Origin: Deltaproteobacteria bacterium
GTDB lineage: Bacteria; SAR324; XYD2-FULL-50-16
Direction: 5' to 3'
DNA: 64,000 bases
Assembly: GCA_018657625.1 (NCBI GenBank)
Contig: JABHWU010000142.1
Span: 1-64,000 of the forward strand
Each line of letters opens with the position of its first letter. The stretch's first letter is position 1. Of this stretch, positions 27,196 through 36,163 are shown piece after piece. The notes below the pieces were generated by a model. The model saw nothing but the letters and a program-made list of their open reading frames with translations, did not search any database and was not told where the DNA came from. Position numbers and translations under genes: made by a program.

Positions 27196-28776
27196 TCAAC
27201 TTACTCTTAATTCAGCCATAAATTCACGTAATTGATCAAATATTTTCCGGGCTGTTTCTAAATTACTTCCAGCAATATTATTGAGTTGAAAAGGATCATT
27301 TTTACGATCGTACAATTCATCTCTATCCGGAACTTCACTGGAACTGGCAGCAGTGCATGTCCATTGATCTTCACCGTCAAGTGTGGCTGCGTTTTGTTGT
27401 TCTTCGTGGGCACGATTATAAAATGCGGTGTCTCTATCTTCCACGGTGTTAGCCTTATTCAATTCTCTTAAATGTTCAGTTGATTTTGCTAAATCGCGTC
27501 CATATATTCCAAAACGAGCATCTGCGACACTTTTTTCATCATCTTTCAACCAATGGATGTATGACCACTCTTCAGTGATAATAGACCAGGCATAACGAAA
27601 ATAACCAGCGATGGCAAAATCCCGGACTCGATCCACTTCTCCTTTAGCTAGTGGTGCTATGTCATGACCTTGCATCGTAGGATGTTTGCCAACTCCCAAC
27701 CATTCAGCCACAGTCGGTGCCACATCGCAGGATTGAACAAAACTATTAACTCGCTTCCCGGTAGGTAACCCGGGTCCTCTCATGATTAGAGGAATATGGG
27801 CCAACTCTTCATAGGGCCAAGGGCGACATTTTCTCATAATGCCATGGCCATGTTCTCCCTTTCCCATCGGTGATCCGTGATCGGAAACCAACATCACCAG
27901 GGTATCCTTCTCTAACCCAAGTAAACGGATTTTCTCCATCAGGTATCCAAACCACTTATCGACCATCGTTACTTTTTCGGCATATAGCATTCGAATGTGA
28001 TGAAGCTCTTCATCAGTATACAGATCGTCAACATGTCCCTGAATTGGCAGAAACATGTCTTTTCCTTTGTAATCCGGATCATACATGGATTTTTTATCAG
28101 GATCATAAACAGAGGGAGCATCCCAGGGTTCATGGGGGTCAAAGCTGTCAATCCACATAAAGAAAGATTTATTACGATCAACCTGATCCAGGTACTTGCC
28201 CGCCTCTTTCATAACTTGAGCACAATGTTGATCTTCGTCCGATTTCCAATATTGGCGTTCTTTTAAATGACATTCTACCTGATTCATCAAAGGACGCATT
28301 ACATTTTCTCCAAGAATCTCATCAGCTGACTCCATGACATGATCTTCATAATAATCATCAGCTTTCATATCGTACAAATCATCATTGGCATAGTATTGAT
28401 GATCCGTTTCATGTCCATGAATGAAGTGTACTTTGTCAAATCCTCTAGAATATCCGAATTTAGGTAGACGAAAAGGTCCTGAATCATGAATTAGAGCGGT
28501 GTCAATGGGTTGCCCCCAACAAAGGTCGGCAATCGTAGTATCATCCATATCCAATTGTGACCAACCTTTTACTGGCAGGGTGTAACGCCCAGTCAGCATT
28601 GCCCGACGACAGGGAATTGTCGGTAATCCTTCCGTATAAGCATTTTCAAACAAGGTACCCTGGGTGGCAAAACGGTCAATATTGGGTGTTTGAATCCAAT
28701 CATTGCCATAACACCCTAAATAGTTAAATTGCAGCGTATCCAACATCACGACTACAACATTTTTTTGTTCCTTCAT
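27196..28776 (-). CDS. Sulfatase-fold hydrolase with Thr at the nucleophile position
   Basis: The 526-residue protein is of the alkaline phosphatase/sulfatase superfamily. Metal-site motifs are VMLDT (D13) and VSDHG (D299, H300), with DPHEPW near 213. The sulfatase motif, normally C/S-x-P-x-R, reads T-I-P-C-R (T53, P55, C56, R57) followed by RAMLTGR. The formylglycine precursor is therefore replaced by threonine, as in phosphoglycerol/phosphoethanolamine transferases and some phosphodiesterases. It has no signal peptide, so it probably acts in the cytoplasm on an imported sulfate or phosphate ester. Confidence 0.85.
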   Translation of the reverse strand: MKEQKNVVVVMLDTLQFNYLGCYGNDWIQTPNIDRFATQGTLFENAYTEGLPTIPCRRAMLTGRYTLPVKGWSQLDMDDTTIADLCWGQPIDTALIHDSGPFRLPKFGYSRGFDKVHFIHGHETDHQYYANDDLYDMKADDYYEDHVMESADEILGENVMRPLMNQVECHLKERQYWKSDEDQHCAQVMKEAGKYLDQVDRNKSFFMWIDSFDPHEPWDAPSVYDPDKKSMYDPDYKGKDMFLPIQGHVDDLYTDEELHHIRMLYAEKVTMVDKWFGYLMEKIRLLGLEKDTLVMLVSDHGSPMGKGEHGHGIMRKCRPWPYEELAHIPLIMRGPGLPTGKRVNSFVQSCDVAPTVAEWLGVGKHPTMQGHDIAPLAKGEVDRVRDFAIAGYFRYAWSIITEEWSYIHWLKDDEKSVADARFGIYGRDLAKSTEHLRELNKANTVEDRDTAFYNRAHEEQQNAATLDGEDQWTCTAASSSEVPDRDELYDRKNDPFQLNNIAGSNLETARKIFDQLREFMAELRVS

Positions 28777-28857
28777 ATTTCACTCACTATATATTTCAAT
28801 TGTTAGTTTATTTATTTCTGTTGATTAGGTAGAGAAATAAATAACATGGATAAAAAA

Positions 28858-29109
28858 TCAAACAACAATCTTCTGAAGCAACTTCTTACAATCGCTTTTT
28901 GAAAAAGCAATTCCAGGTTCTAAGGACCAGAAATGATCATGTATTTCCAGTACAGGAACCCGATTCAGTAGATTTTCCCTGGCGAGAATGGGAGGTTCCG
29001 AAATGACCGTGATAATCGCTTTTATACTCAGTTCCTTCAGTGCCAGACTTAAATTTCTATCAATTTTGGCGATCCGTTTGCTGTCATTATCCCAAATCGT
29101 TATTTGCAT
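28858..29109 (-). CDS. Thioredoxin-like small protein lacking CxxC
   Basis: The product has 83 residues from the ATG at 29109; a ggag site precedes it, and the codon before is an alternative GTG. Its length, the beta-alpha-beta start (MQITIWDNDSKRIAKI) and the RVPVLEIHDHFWSLEPG segment match small redox-thioredoxin (Thioredoxin_3) proteins. The usual CxxC is replaced by Asp-Ser-Lys-Arg-type residues, and the only cysteine is near the C-terminus, so it cannot do dithiol exchange. The relic of a thioredoxin reductase lies 24 bases upstream. Confidence 0.6.
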   Translation of the reverse strand: MQITIWDNDSKRIAKIDRNLSLALKELSIKAIITVISEPPILARENLLNRVPVLEIHDHFWSLEPGIAFSKSDCKKLLQKIVV

Positions 29110-29132
29110 CACGAAATCTCCAGATCGACTAC

Positions 29133-29284
29133 TTACTTGATTGATCGAACATAGCTGTTAGCTTCAAGGACTGCAATTGTTCCATCTCCCACAACAATCA
29201 CATCTTTGTCGCGATAGACTGTTCCATCGCAGCTGTCATCCCTGCACTCCGCTCGTCAATAACCATATCAAATTTTGAGCTCAT
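29133..29284 (-). pseudogene. Thioredoxin reductase relic
   Basis: From the ATG at 29284 the frame gives MSSKFDMVI then SAGMTAAMEQS, the eroded FAD-binding N-terminus of TrxB, and stops. In the next frame YRDKDVIVVGDGTIAVLEAN matches the NADPH-binding loop of TrxB and ends at 29133. About 110 internal codons and the whole C-terminal FAD domain are missing. Confidence 0.7.
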
Positions 29285-29461
29285 GACAGTTTTTATATAT
29301 GGAATCAAAACCAATTATTTAAATTAAATTCATCTTTCCTGACAATAGATGTACCAATTTGCCTTACAAAACAAGCTGTACCTTTTAAAACGCCCTGCGA
29401 ACATTTCCTGGTAAATATATAGAATCTCAATATTTTACCATAGAAAGTGAGCAGACTGGAT
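29285..29461. other. Intergenic, no gene seen
   Basis: AT-rich DNA between the ABC ATPase stop and the thioredoxin reductase relic; nothing else is recognised. Confidence 0.4.
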
Positions 29462-30259
29462 TTAGTCCGTTTCAGGGTTTGGTAAACTGAAAGCAGCGTG
29501 GCCTTTTAGGAACTCTTTCGTTCGTGCTTGTTTTGAATGGAACAGAATATCTTGTGGTGTTCCTTGCTCTAAAATTTGTCCCTCGTGCAGAAATAAAATT
29601 CGATCTGCCACGTGATAGGCAAAGCCTAACTCATGGGTAACTAACAACATTGTCATACCTTCATCACGAAGTGATCGGATTGTCTGTAATACTTCACCAA
29701 CTAATTCTGGATCGAGGGCAGATGTGACTTCATCGAACAGCATCACTTTTGGGTCCATCGCAAGTGCCCGGGCAATAGCAACTCGTTGCTGTTGCCCCCC
29801 TGAAAGGTGCGAGGGATACTGATCAATTTTATCAAGAAGATTGACCTTTCCCAATTGTTCTTTTGCCCTGTTGCTTGCATCGATCTTTTTCCGCTTCAAA
29901 ACTGTAACTTGTCCTTCCATGACGTTTTCCAAAACAGTCATGTGAGGAAAAAGATTAAATTGTTGAAAAACCATACCCACTTTAGTACGAAGACTGCATA
30001 GATCAGACTCTCGGTAGGTTATATTGGTATTTTCCCCTTTACCACGCACTGTTCCGACAAGTTCATCATTCAAATGAATTTCACCAGACGTTGGCATTTC
30101 CAGGAAATTGATGCAACGCAGCATCGTACTCTTTCCTGAGCCGCTGGCCCCAAGGATCACGATTGTTTCGCTCTCCTTGACTTCAAGATCAATCCCTTTC
30201 AGTACATCCAATGATCCGAAGGACTTCTTCATTTCTTTTATGCTTAAAATAGCTGACAT
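29462..30259 (-). CDS. Polar amino-acid ABC importer ATPase (GlnQ/HisP type)
   Basis: The product has about 265 residues from the ATG at 30259, which has a ggag site; an upstream in-frame start at 30280 lies inside the permease gene. It has Walker [10 protein letters not shown], the signature [15 protein letters not shown], Walker [15 protein letters not shown] and the Q-loop [16 protein letters not shown] typical of the polar amino-acid uptake family. It energises uptake through the two permeases encoded just upstream. Confidence 0.93.
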   Translation of the reverse strand: MSAILSIKEMKKSFGSLDVLKGIDLEVKESETIVILGASGSGKSTMLRCINFLEMPTSGEIHLNDELVGTVRGKGENTNITYRESDLCSLRTKVGMVFQQFNLFPHMTVLENVMEGQVTVLKRKKIDASNRAKEQLGKVNLLDKIDQYPSHLSGGQQQRVAIARALAMDPKVMLFDEVTSALDPELVGEVLQTIRSLRDEGMTMLLVTHELGFAYHVADRILFLHEGQILEQGTPQDILFHSKQARTKEFLKGHAAFSLPNPETD

Positions 30260-30272
30260 ATGGTGTTCTCCT

Positions 30273-30944
30273 TTAATCACTGTGACCTAGACGGCGTTCT
30301 AGAAAATAGCTGAAACGGGTCAACGGGTATATGATCATAAAAAAAATAAGTGCAACTGCGGTATACGCCTCAATAGGATTGAAATGAATAGCGCTCAATT
30401 GTTTTGCAGAATACAAAAGCTCATTGACTGCAATTACCGATGCCAATGTGCTAAGTTTGACAGCCTCAATACCTCGGCTCGTCAGTGGAGGGATAACGCG
30501 TTTAATTGCTTGAGGAAATACAATCCGGCGAAGGATCGTTAAATAGGGCATACCAAGCGCTCGACCTGCTTCCCATTGGTGGGGAGAAATTGATTGGATT
30601 CCCGCTCGGTAAATGTCTGCCGAAAATGCAGCAGTGTTAACCGATATCGCCAAACAAGCAGCAGTAAAAGCATCCACTTCAAAAGGTGAAATAATCGGAA
30701 AAGCAAAAAAGAACCAAATGATAACAACGAGTGCAGGAACATTTCTAAATAACTCGACAAACACATTGGACGGGAATCTAAAGATCTGCAAGCGAGAATA
30801 GCGTCCCAATCCCAAAAAAAACCCAAAACCAAGCCCGGCTGTCAGCGTAATAGCGGAAATCTGCATTGTAACCAGCAGTCCATGAGCTAAAACATCCCAG
30901 TTAAAGAGTATCGAATTAAAGTCCCAGTTATAGCTAAATTCCAT
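30273..30944 (-). CDS. Polar amino-acid ABC importer permease (second)
   Basis: The product has about 223 residues from the ATG at 30944; an in-frame codon at 31013 would run back into the previous gene. It has five predicted membrane helices. The permease EAA-type loop, [23 protein letters not shown], and [18 protein letters not shown] are typical of HisM/GlnP-type proteins. It pairs with the other permease to make the heterodimeric channel. Confidence 0.92.
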   Translation of the reverse strand: MEFSYNWDFNSILFNWDVLAHGLLVTMQISAITLTAGLGFGFFLGLGRYSRLQIFRFPSNVFVELFRNVPALVVIIWFFFAFPIISPFEVDAFTAACLAISVNTAAFSADIYRAGIQSISPHQWEAGRALGMPYLTILRRIVFPQAIKRVIPPLTSRGIEAVKLSTLASVIAVNELLYSAKQLSAIHFNPIEAYTAVALIFFMIIYPLTRFSYFLERRLGHSD

Positions 30945-30954
30945 ATTCTTACCT

Positions 30955-31632
30955 TTAATGTACTGTTGATTCACCACTTTTGGCGAGTTTTCGTTCCAGT
31001 TTTCTAACCCCAAGGCTTGTTGGGTAAATCATCATAAAATAAATTCCAGCGACAACCGTCAAAACTTCTAATGGTCTGAACGTCTTTTGTGCAATATCCA
31101 TTGCCTGAAAAAGAAGATCAGAATAAGCGACTGCAGCCATTAAGGGGGTTGTTTTTAGCAATTCAATGGTCCGCTCCAAAAACGCCGGAATCATCCTTTT
31201 GATGGCCTGTGGCAGTATTACACGCCGCAAAAGTTCTAAGCGGGTCATACCTAGCGCACTTGCGGATTCCCATTGACCGCGTTCGATTGAGTTGATTCCA
31301 GCTCGAAAGATTTCCGCATAAAAGGCAGCTGCTACAATAGCAAGGGTTAACGTGGCGGCCAGAAATGCCTGAATCATTAAACCGATGATAATTGGAAAAG
31401 CAAAAAAGAACCAAAAAAGCAGAATAAGAGCTGGCGTACTCCTTAAGAAATCGATAAATAAACCAATCGGAATTGAAATGATCTTAAATCGGGACAACCG
31501 CATAAGGGCTAATATCAAACCAGAAGGAAAACCAATCACGAATGCAGAAACGAAGACCTTGATTGTGCCATAAAGACCCATTATCAACAAGTCGGCATTC
31601 ATTGGAATGACGCTAAAATCCCATTCATACAT
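30955..31632 (-). CDS. Polar amino-acid ABC importer permease (first)
   Basis: The 225-residue membrane protein has the EAA loop ESASALGMTRLELLRRVILPQAI and the FLRSTPALILLFWFFFAFP segment. It is closely related in length and layout to the second permease, consistent with an old duplication. It starts downstream of the binding-protein gene and ends 10 bases before the second permease start. Confidence 0.92.
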   Translation of the reverse strand: MYEWDFSVIPMNADLLIMGLYGTIKVFVSAFVIGFPSGLILALMRLSRFKIISIPIGLFIDFLRSTPALILLFWFFFAFPIIIGLMIQAFLAATLTLAIVAAAFYAEIFRAGINSIERGQWESASALGMTRLELLRRVILPQAIKRMIPAFLERTIELLKTTPLMAAVAYSDLLFQAMDIAQKTFRPLEVLTVVAGIYFMMIYPTSLGVRKLERKLAKSGESTVH

Positions 31633-31750
31633 AATAATTTTCCTCCTTTCTGAGCCGGCACTGGTGTCAATTCCAATCCGGTTTTAATGTAGTGTAAAGG
31701 ATAACAAAATTGTTACAAAGAGTATTGAACCCTTAATTTGTTATGGACTG

Positions 31751-32593
31751 TTACCATTTGGCTCTGTATACACCCGGAACTTCGTTGGGATCAATATCAA
31801 GTTCTATCAATGTTTTTTTAAACCAATCATCAATTTTACCCGTGTTGTACCAATAGAATATTGAAGAGCTAACCCAGTCAAAGAAACGCTTATCAGTTTC
31901 ATACCTGAGAGCTACTGTTGCACTACTTGAATGCGCGGGTTTCGGCAGTGTGATGGTACCACGGCCAATCTTTTTTTGTAATTTTACTAAAGGTGGTAAA
32001 AACATACACACGACATTGGAACGGCCTGACTGGAATGCTGCTACTGATTCGGCATTACTTGGAAATCTTAATATCTCTGCTTTCGTTAAGCGTTTCGTAA
32101 TAAAGGCATCCATAGATGTTCCCTGGGGGACAGCGACTGTCACACCAGATTTGTTTAAATCTTTCCAACTTTCTGCTTTGATTTTATTCTGATGCAGCAC
32201 TGCCAGTGGAATATCTACAACAGGCACAGTTGGGAAAGCAACTGCTTTAGCGCGCTGGGGCGTTGAATCGAGAAAAAGCATGAGGTCGATTTTGTTTGCT
32301 TGAAGGGCCGGTACTGAAGTCCCCCACTGCACTTCGACGGGGTCTAGTTTAACGTTAAGGGCATCAGCCATTTCCTTTCCAATGTAATAACCCAGTCCAC
32401 TCCACTTTCTGGTTGAGGGATCTTTCAGGAACCAGGGAGGTGTATTCACCACACCGATTCTAAGCGTACCACGGTTTTTAATCGCATTCCAGGTTGTCTC
32501 TTCTGCAAAAGTTGTATTGCACATAAAGAAAACGGTTGAAAACAAAAATAACATAGGCCAAAAAAGACCAATTTTAATTTTAAAAAAGCGCAT
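31751..32593 (-). CDS. Amino-acid ABC importer periplasmic binding protein
   Basis: The product has about 280 residues from the ATG at 32593, preceded by an aaggag site. A signal peptide ends near TTFAEE. The mature part is a type II periplasmic binding protein (SBP family 3): RNRGTLRIGVVNTPPWF-like start, DLMLFLDSTPQRAKAVAFPT and VTVAVPQGTSMDAFI. It captures a cyclic or polar amino acid or betaine for the importer. Candidate ligands follow only from the neighbouring genes. Confidence 0.92.
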   Translation of the reverse strand: MRFFKIKIGLFWPMLFLFSTVFFMCNTTFAEETTWNAIKNRGTLRIGVVNTPPWFLKDPSTRKWSGLGYYIGKEMADALNVKLDPVEVQWGTSVPALQANKIDLMLFLDSTPQRAKAVAFPTVPVVDIPLAVLHQNKIKAESWKDLNKSGVTVAVPQGTSMDAFITKRLTKAEILRFPSNAESVAAFQSGRSNVVCMFLPPLVKLQKKIGRGTITLPKPAHSSSATVALRYETDKRFFDWVSSSIFYWYNTGKIDDWFKKTLIELDIDPNEVPGVYRAKW

Positions 32594-32610
32594 TGTTTCT
32601 CTCCTTTTTA

Positions 32611-32636
32611 AAAAATTAACTGTGTCATTGACACAG
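32611..32636 (-). terminator. Terminator/attenuator ahead of the importer operon
   Basis: On the minus strand a 7-bp stem (ctgtgtc / gacacag, loop 3) is followed directly by ttaatttttt and then the ribosome site of the binding-protein gene. A second short hairpin (tcccgt/acggga) lies upstream at 32645-32663. This may end mttB transcripts or attenuate importer expression. Confidence 0.5.
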
Positions 32637-32846
32637 AGAAATGATCCCGTACAAAGCACGGGAATTGCATGAGGAGTACCCTCAAACAAACTGATTGAAA
32701 TGGACCACCAGAAGATGGTCCGAAATAAAATTTCCTAATCTCTTCTTAATTTTTCGAATGCTAATTTGATCAAGGCGCTTGCCTTTTAAATCTTTTTTTC
32801 AGTAACTTTGCAATGATTCCTCGCATCACATTTGACAGTATCTGGA

Positions 32847-34298
32847 TTATTTTATCCTATCGAGTACTTCCTGCTCAATAGTATCCAGTTCTTTCACAAC
32901 ACTTTCAGGTAATGGATTTGGAGAATGATTCTCAAGAATATCTCTGATCTTATCCGCAGCCTTGTCCTCCAGACGGGCTCTTCCTTTTTCATCCCACTTG
33001 GAATAAACACTCGTATCAGCCAGTTCAGAATAATAATGTTCCTTTCGGAAATTATCAAATGTATGTTTCTGGGCCAGAAAGGTACCTCCTGGACCAACAT
33101 TTTTAATCACTTCATAGGCTAGTGCTTCTTCATCAATTTTTATTCCCTGGAGGCATCTTATAATCGAACCCAGCATATCATGATCAATCATGATTTTCCG
33201 ATAACTAACCGACAACCCCATATCCATACCTCCGACAGATTGTGTGATATAATTAATTCCTGCCAGAGCTGACATTAAAACATTGATTGCGACTTCATAA
33301 CCCGCTTGCATGTCCAGCTCTTTTGCATCTGCACAGCCGGCAGCTCCTCGACTGGGTATGCTATAGTATCGACCTAATTGTGCAGTGGCAGCATTGAGTA
33401 AAGCCATTTCTGGAGCACCGTACCGTAACATAGATGTTTTCATATCCATGATTGAAGATGTTGTGCCATAGACCAAGGGAACGCCAGGGTTGATCTTTTG
33501 ACAAAGTACGATGTGGGAAAGTATTTCCGCATTTTGTAGAGCCAACGTTCCTGCCAAACTTACGGGACCAGTTGCACCTGCCATCATCTCCGCAGATAAA
33601 ATCACTGGAAAGCCTTCCTTAATATATTCGATGATACCATCGACAATTTCATCATCGGTTCGCAAAGGAGATATCGTATCAGTTAGCGCAATCATATTGG
33701 GTCCTTCCGGTGTTACATTACTTGCCTCAGTGATTTTTTTTGCGATCCGGACAGAATCAAGAGCGACCTCAGTACCTGTAAGTCGCCCACGAATGGCTTT
33801 GTCAGAATTTTCAACCATGGCGCGCATCATGTAAAAATGTTCGCTCCCGTTGGGTATATCGGTTGGAAAAACAGGACAAAAACAATCGGAAATTCGTTCT
33901 AAAGCATCATTTATCTTAACCATGTTGCAGCAATCCTTGTAGGTTGCTGGTCGCTGTTCATTGGTTTCAAGATCTCGAACATATGGTGGACAAGCGGCGG
34001 GTGAAAAATGAACCAATGTATCACGTAATATCACATTTTTTTCTGGATTTCTTGCCTGCCAGGTAAAACCAGAAGGTGTTGAAGCCAATGACTCTTCAAT
34101 TAAACTTTCGGAAAACTTAACAATTTTACTGGAAGGATCAACTTCGGCTCCAGCTTCAGCAAATATCTCAAAAGCTTGTTCGTTTGTTGCCTTTAACCCG
34201 ATTTCTTTCAATATCTTGAGCGAAGTTCTATGGATAGCATCCATCTCATCTTTGGTAAAAAACTCAAGATAGCCACTCTTTAAGCTGTTCCATTTCAT
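32847..34298 (-). CDS. Non-pyrrolysine MttB-family methyltransferase
   Basis: The 483-residue protein belongs to the trimethylamine methyltransferase (MttB, COG5598) superfamily. The N-terminal helical start (KDEMDAIHRTSLKILKEIGL), SPAACPPYVRDLETNEQRPA, and AGCADAKELDMQAGYE in the barrel are recognisable. The frame has no internal TAG, so this is the pyrrolysine-free type, members of which demethylate glycine betaine, proline betaine or carnitine onto a corrinoid protein. No corrinoid protein or methylcobalamin:THF methyltransferase is adjacent. It sits between a thioredoxin pair and the ABC importer. Confidence 0.9.
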   Translation of the reverse strand: MKWNSLKSGYLEFFTKDEMDAIHRTSLKILKEIGLKATNEQAFEIFAEAGAEVDPSSKIVKFSESLIEESLASTPSGFTWQARNPEKNVILRDTLVHFSPAACPPYVRDLETNEQRPATYKDCCNMVKINDALERISDCFCPVFPTDIPNGSEHFYMMRAMVENSDKAIRGRLTGTEVALDSVRIAKKITEASNVTPEGPNMIALTDTISPLRTDDEIVDGIIEYIKEGFPVILSAEMMAGATGPVSLAGTLALQNAEILSHIVLCQKINPGVPLVYGTTSSIMDMKTSMLRYGAPEMALLNAATAQLGRYYSIPSRGAAGCADAKELDMQAGYEVAINVLMSALAGINYITQSVGGMDMGLSVSYRKIMIDHDMLGSIIRCLQGIKIDEEALAYEVIKNVGPGGTFLAQKHTFDNFRKEHYYSELADTSVYSKWDEKGRARLEDKAADKIRDILENHSPNPLPESVVKELDTIEQEVLDRIK

Positions 34299-34411
34299 AT
34301 TTTGTCCTAATATTGATGAATCCTGTGCTGTATTTTTTGTTTATGGTTTTTTCTGCAATTCTTATATTATCGATATCCAATACTGTTATCAACATCGCTT
34401 GGCCAAATGCA

Positions 34412-35356
34412 TCACGCAAGAAAATCCCCAGAAATGTAGTCTATGGCCTCCAATGCCGCAATGGTCCCGTCAGAGGCAGCTGTCGTAAGTTGTCTGTATT
34501 TTTTGACAATTACATCTCCGGCTGCATAAATACCTTGGACGTTGGTTCGCATGCTCTGATCAACGATGATATACCCTTTTTTATCGAGGTTGATTACTCC
34601 TTGAAACTCTTTGGTATTTGGTTGTTGACCAATAAACACGAATATACCATCTGCCTTCTGATGAAGTGTTTTTTGGGTTTGAAGGTTTTTTATTGTCACA
34701 ATTCCACACCCTTTTTCTTCTATTATTTCAGTAATGGTATGCCCATTCAAAACCGAAATGACCCTCGAATTTAAGGCTCGTTGTTGTATGCTTTGATCTG
34801 CAATACAATGATCCATAGCATCAATGATCTGTATGTTTTCTACTCCAAGGGCGGCCAGATATAAGCTTTCGTCGAATGCACTATTACCTCCACCGACAAC
34901 GAGGACTGATTTATTCTTGTAATAGTTACCGTCACATATTGAACAGTAATGGATATGCTCGGCAAAGTCCTCGGTATCTATTGACAAAGCAATCGGTTTC
35001 CGCCCAATGGACAGTATAACGGATTTTGCTTGTAAGTTAAATTCATCAACAATGACTGATTTATCCCTTGTTGAAAAATCAAAGTCTTTTATTTCAGTTA
35101 CTTCGTATACATCGACATCATGCAATATGACTTGCTGCTTGATTTTTTCCATTAACTCCATTCCGTTAATCGAGTTAAAACCTGGGTAGTTTTCAATGGT
35201 ATGAGTCCAGTTGGCGAGGCCTCCACAGATTTCCTTCTCTACAATCGCAGCTTTTAAATTAGCCCTGGAAGCATAGATCGCAGCTGTCATTCCAGCGATT
35301 CCACCACCTATAATCAGGATGTCATAATCTTTTTTAACACTGCTATCGAGAAGCAT
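34412..35356 (-). CDS. trxB: Thioredoxin reductase
   Basis: The 314-residue flavoprotein has FAD loop IIGGGIAGMTAAIYASRA (15-32), the redox pair C138/C141 (YCSICDG), the NADPH loop VVGGGNSAFDESLYLA and the closing AAGDV segment. It reduces the thioredoxin encoded just upstream, with which it overlaps by 14 bases. The intact pair heads the catabolic island, while a dead copy of the same type lies at 29.2 kb. Confidence 0.92.
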   Translation of the reverse strand: MLLDSSVKKDYDILIIGGGIAGMTAAIYASRANLKAAIVEKEICGGLANWTHTIENYPGFNSINGMELMEKIKQQVILHDVDVYEVTEIKDFDFSTRDKSVIVDEFNLQAKSVILSIGRKPIALSIDTEDFAEHIHYCSICDGNYYKNKSVLVVGGGNSAFDESLYLAALGVENIQIIDAMDHCIADQSIQQRALNSRVISVLNGHTITEIIEEKGCGIVTIKNLQTQKTLHQKADGIFVFIGQQPNTKEFQGVINLDKKGYIIVDQSMRTNVQGIYAAGDVIVKKYRQLTTAASDGTIAALEAIDYISGDFLA

Positions 35357-35663
35357 TCGAACGCGCTCCTGAAATAAATCGTTGCATCTCCTGCGGGTTC
35401 ATTATGCCCGATTTTTTGGCAATGATCTCACCATCACTGCAAATTAAAAGTGTAGGAACACGATCTGTATCGAGTTTTTTCATCAACCCTTCATTCGATA
35501 AAGAATCGAGACAGGCCACAGGAATTTCTTCAAACTTTGGTAATACTTTATTAATGACCGTTTTTAATATCTTGCAGTGAGGACAATTCGGTTTGTGGGT
35601 AAATACAATGGCAAAATCATTTTTGATAAATATATCAAAATTCTCAACTGTTAATATTTCCAT
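35343..35663 (-). CDS. Thioredoxin-family protein
   Basis: The 106-residue protein has an active site CPHC (C27, C30) preceded by FTHKPN, and the cis-proline VPTLLI. CPHC rather than CGPC is the form seen in thioredoxins tied to dedicated partners such as amino-acid reductases. It overlaps trxB by 14 bases. It is the first gene of the minus-strand island and lies downstream of a repeated operator-like sequence. Confidence 0.9.
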   Translation of the reverse strand: MEILTVENFDIFIKNDFAIVFTHKPNCPHCKILKTVINKVLPKFEEIPVACLDSLSNEGLMKKLDTDRVPTLLICSDGEIIAKKSGIMNPQEMQRFISGARSNASR

Positions 35664-35716
35664 TTATTCGCCTATTGAGGAATCTATTTTCTTTATTTAT
35701 AAAAATTTTCTAATTA

Positions 35717-35750
35717 TATATGTTACTACATATATGTAACTACATATATA
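35717..35750. promoter_or_regulatory. Tandem palindromic operator-like repeats
   Basis: A 14-base unit (actacatatatgta) is repeated almost exactly, and its palindromic core acatatatgt recurs, starting 54 bases upstream of the thioredoxin start. Helical spacing of about one and a third turns suits cooperative binding of a regulator that controls the island. Confidence 0.45.
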
Positions 35751-36163
35751 GTGATTAATGAATAAATTAAATAGCTTGAAGATGTCAATAGAAAAATTAA
35801 AAGATAAATAAATTGGTATTTAAATATAATATTAAATAGCTTCCAATTGACTAATATAACCGTTTTTTAAAATATTTATATCCAAACAGAAATATGTCAT
35901 TTTACTATCAATTTATTTACTGTAAATGCAAAAATAGATTTTTGGAACAAAGTCAGGAAGGAGAATAGCTACTATTATGACAGAACTGATTTAACTCGCT
36001 GTCAGAAATACTACTTTAAAGGTAAAATTGATCGTTTAGAGAAAAAGAGCAGATATTCCTGAGCAAAGCAAAAAAATTTGGACATTTATATTTGCATTCG
36101 CCAAAATTTCGGTTATAGTAAATATAAATTTTAACCAGTAAAATTCTAACGATTCATTAGAAT
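35751..36163. other. AT-rich spacer at island edge
   Basis: No gene is called. A short plus-strand open stretch near 35945-36061 encodes YYYDRTDLTRCQKYYFKGKI-like sequence without a start and may be worn coding DNA of unknown origin. Confidence 0.35.
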
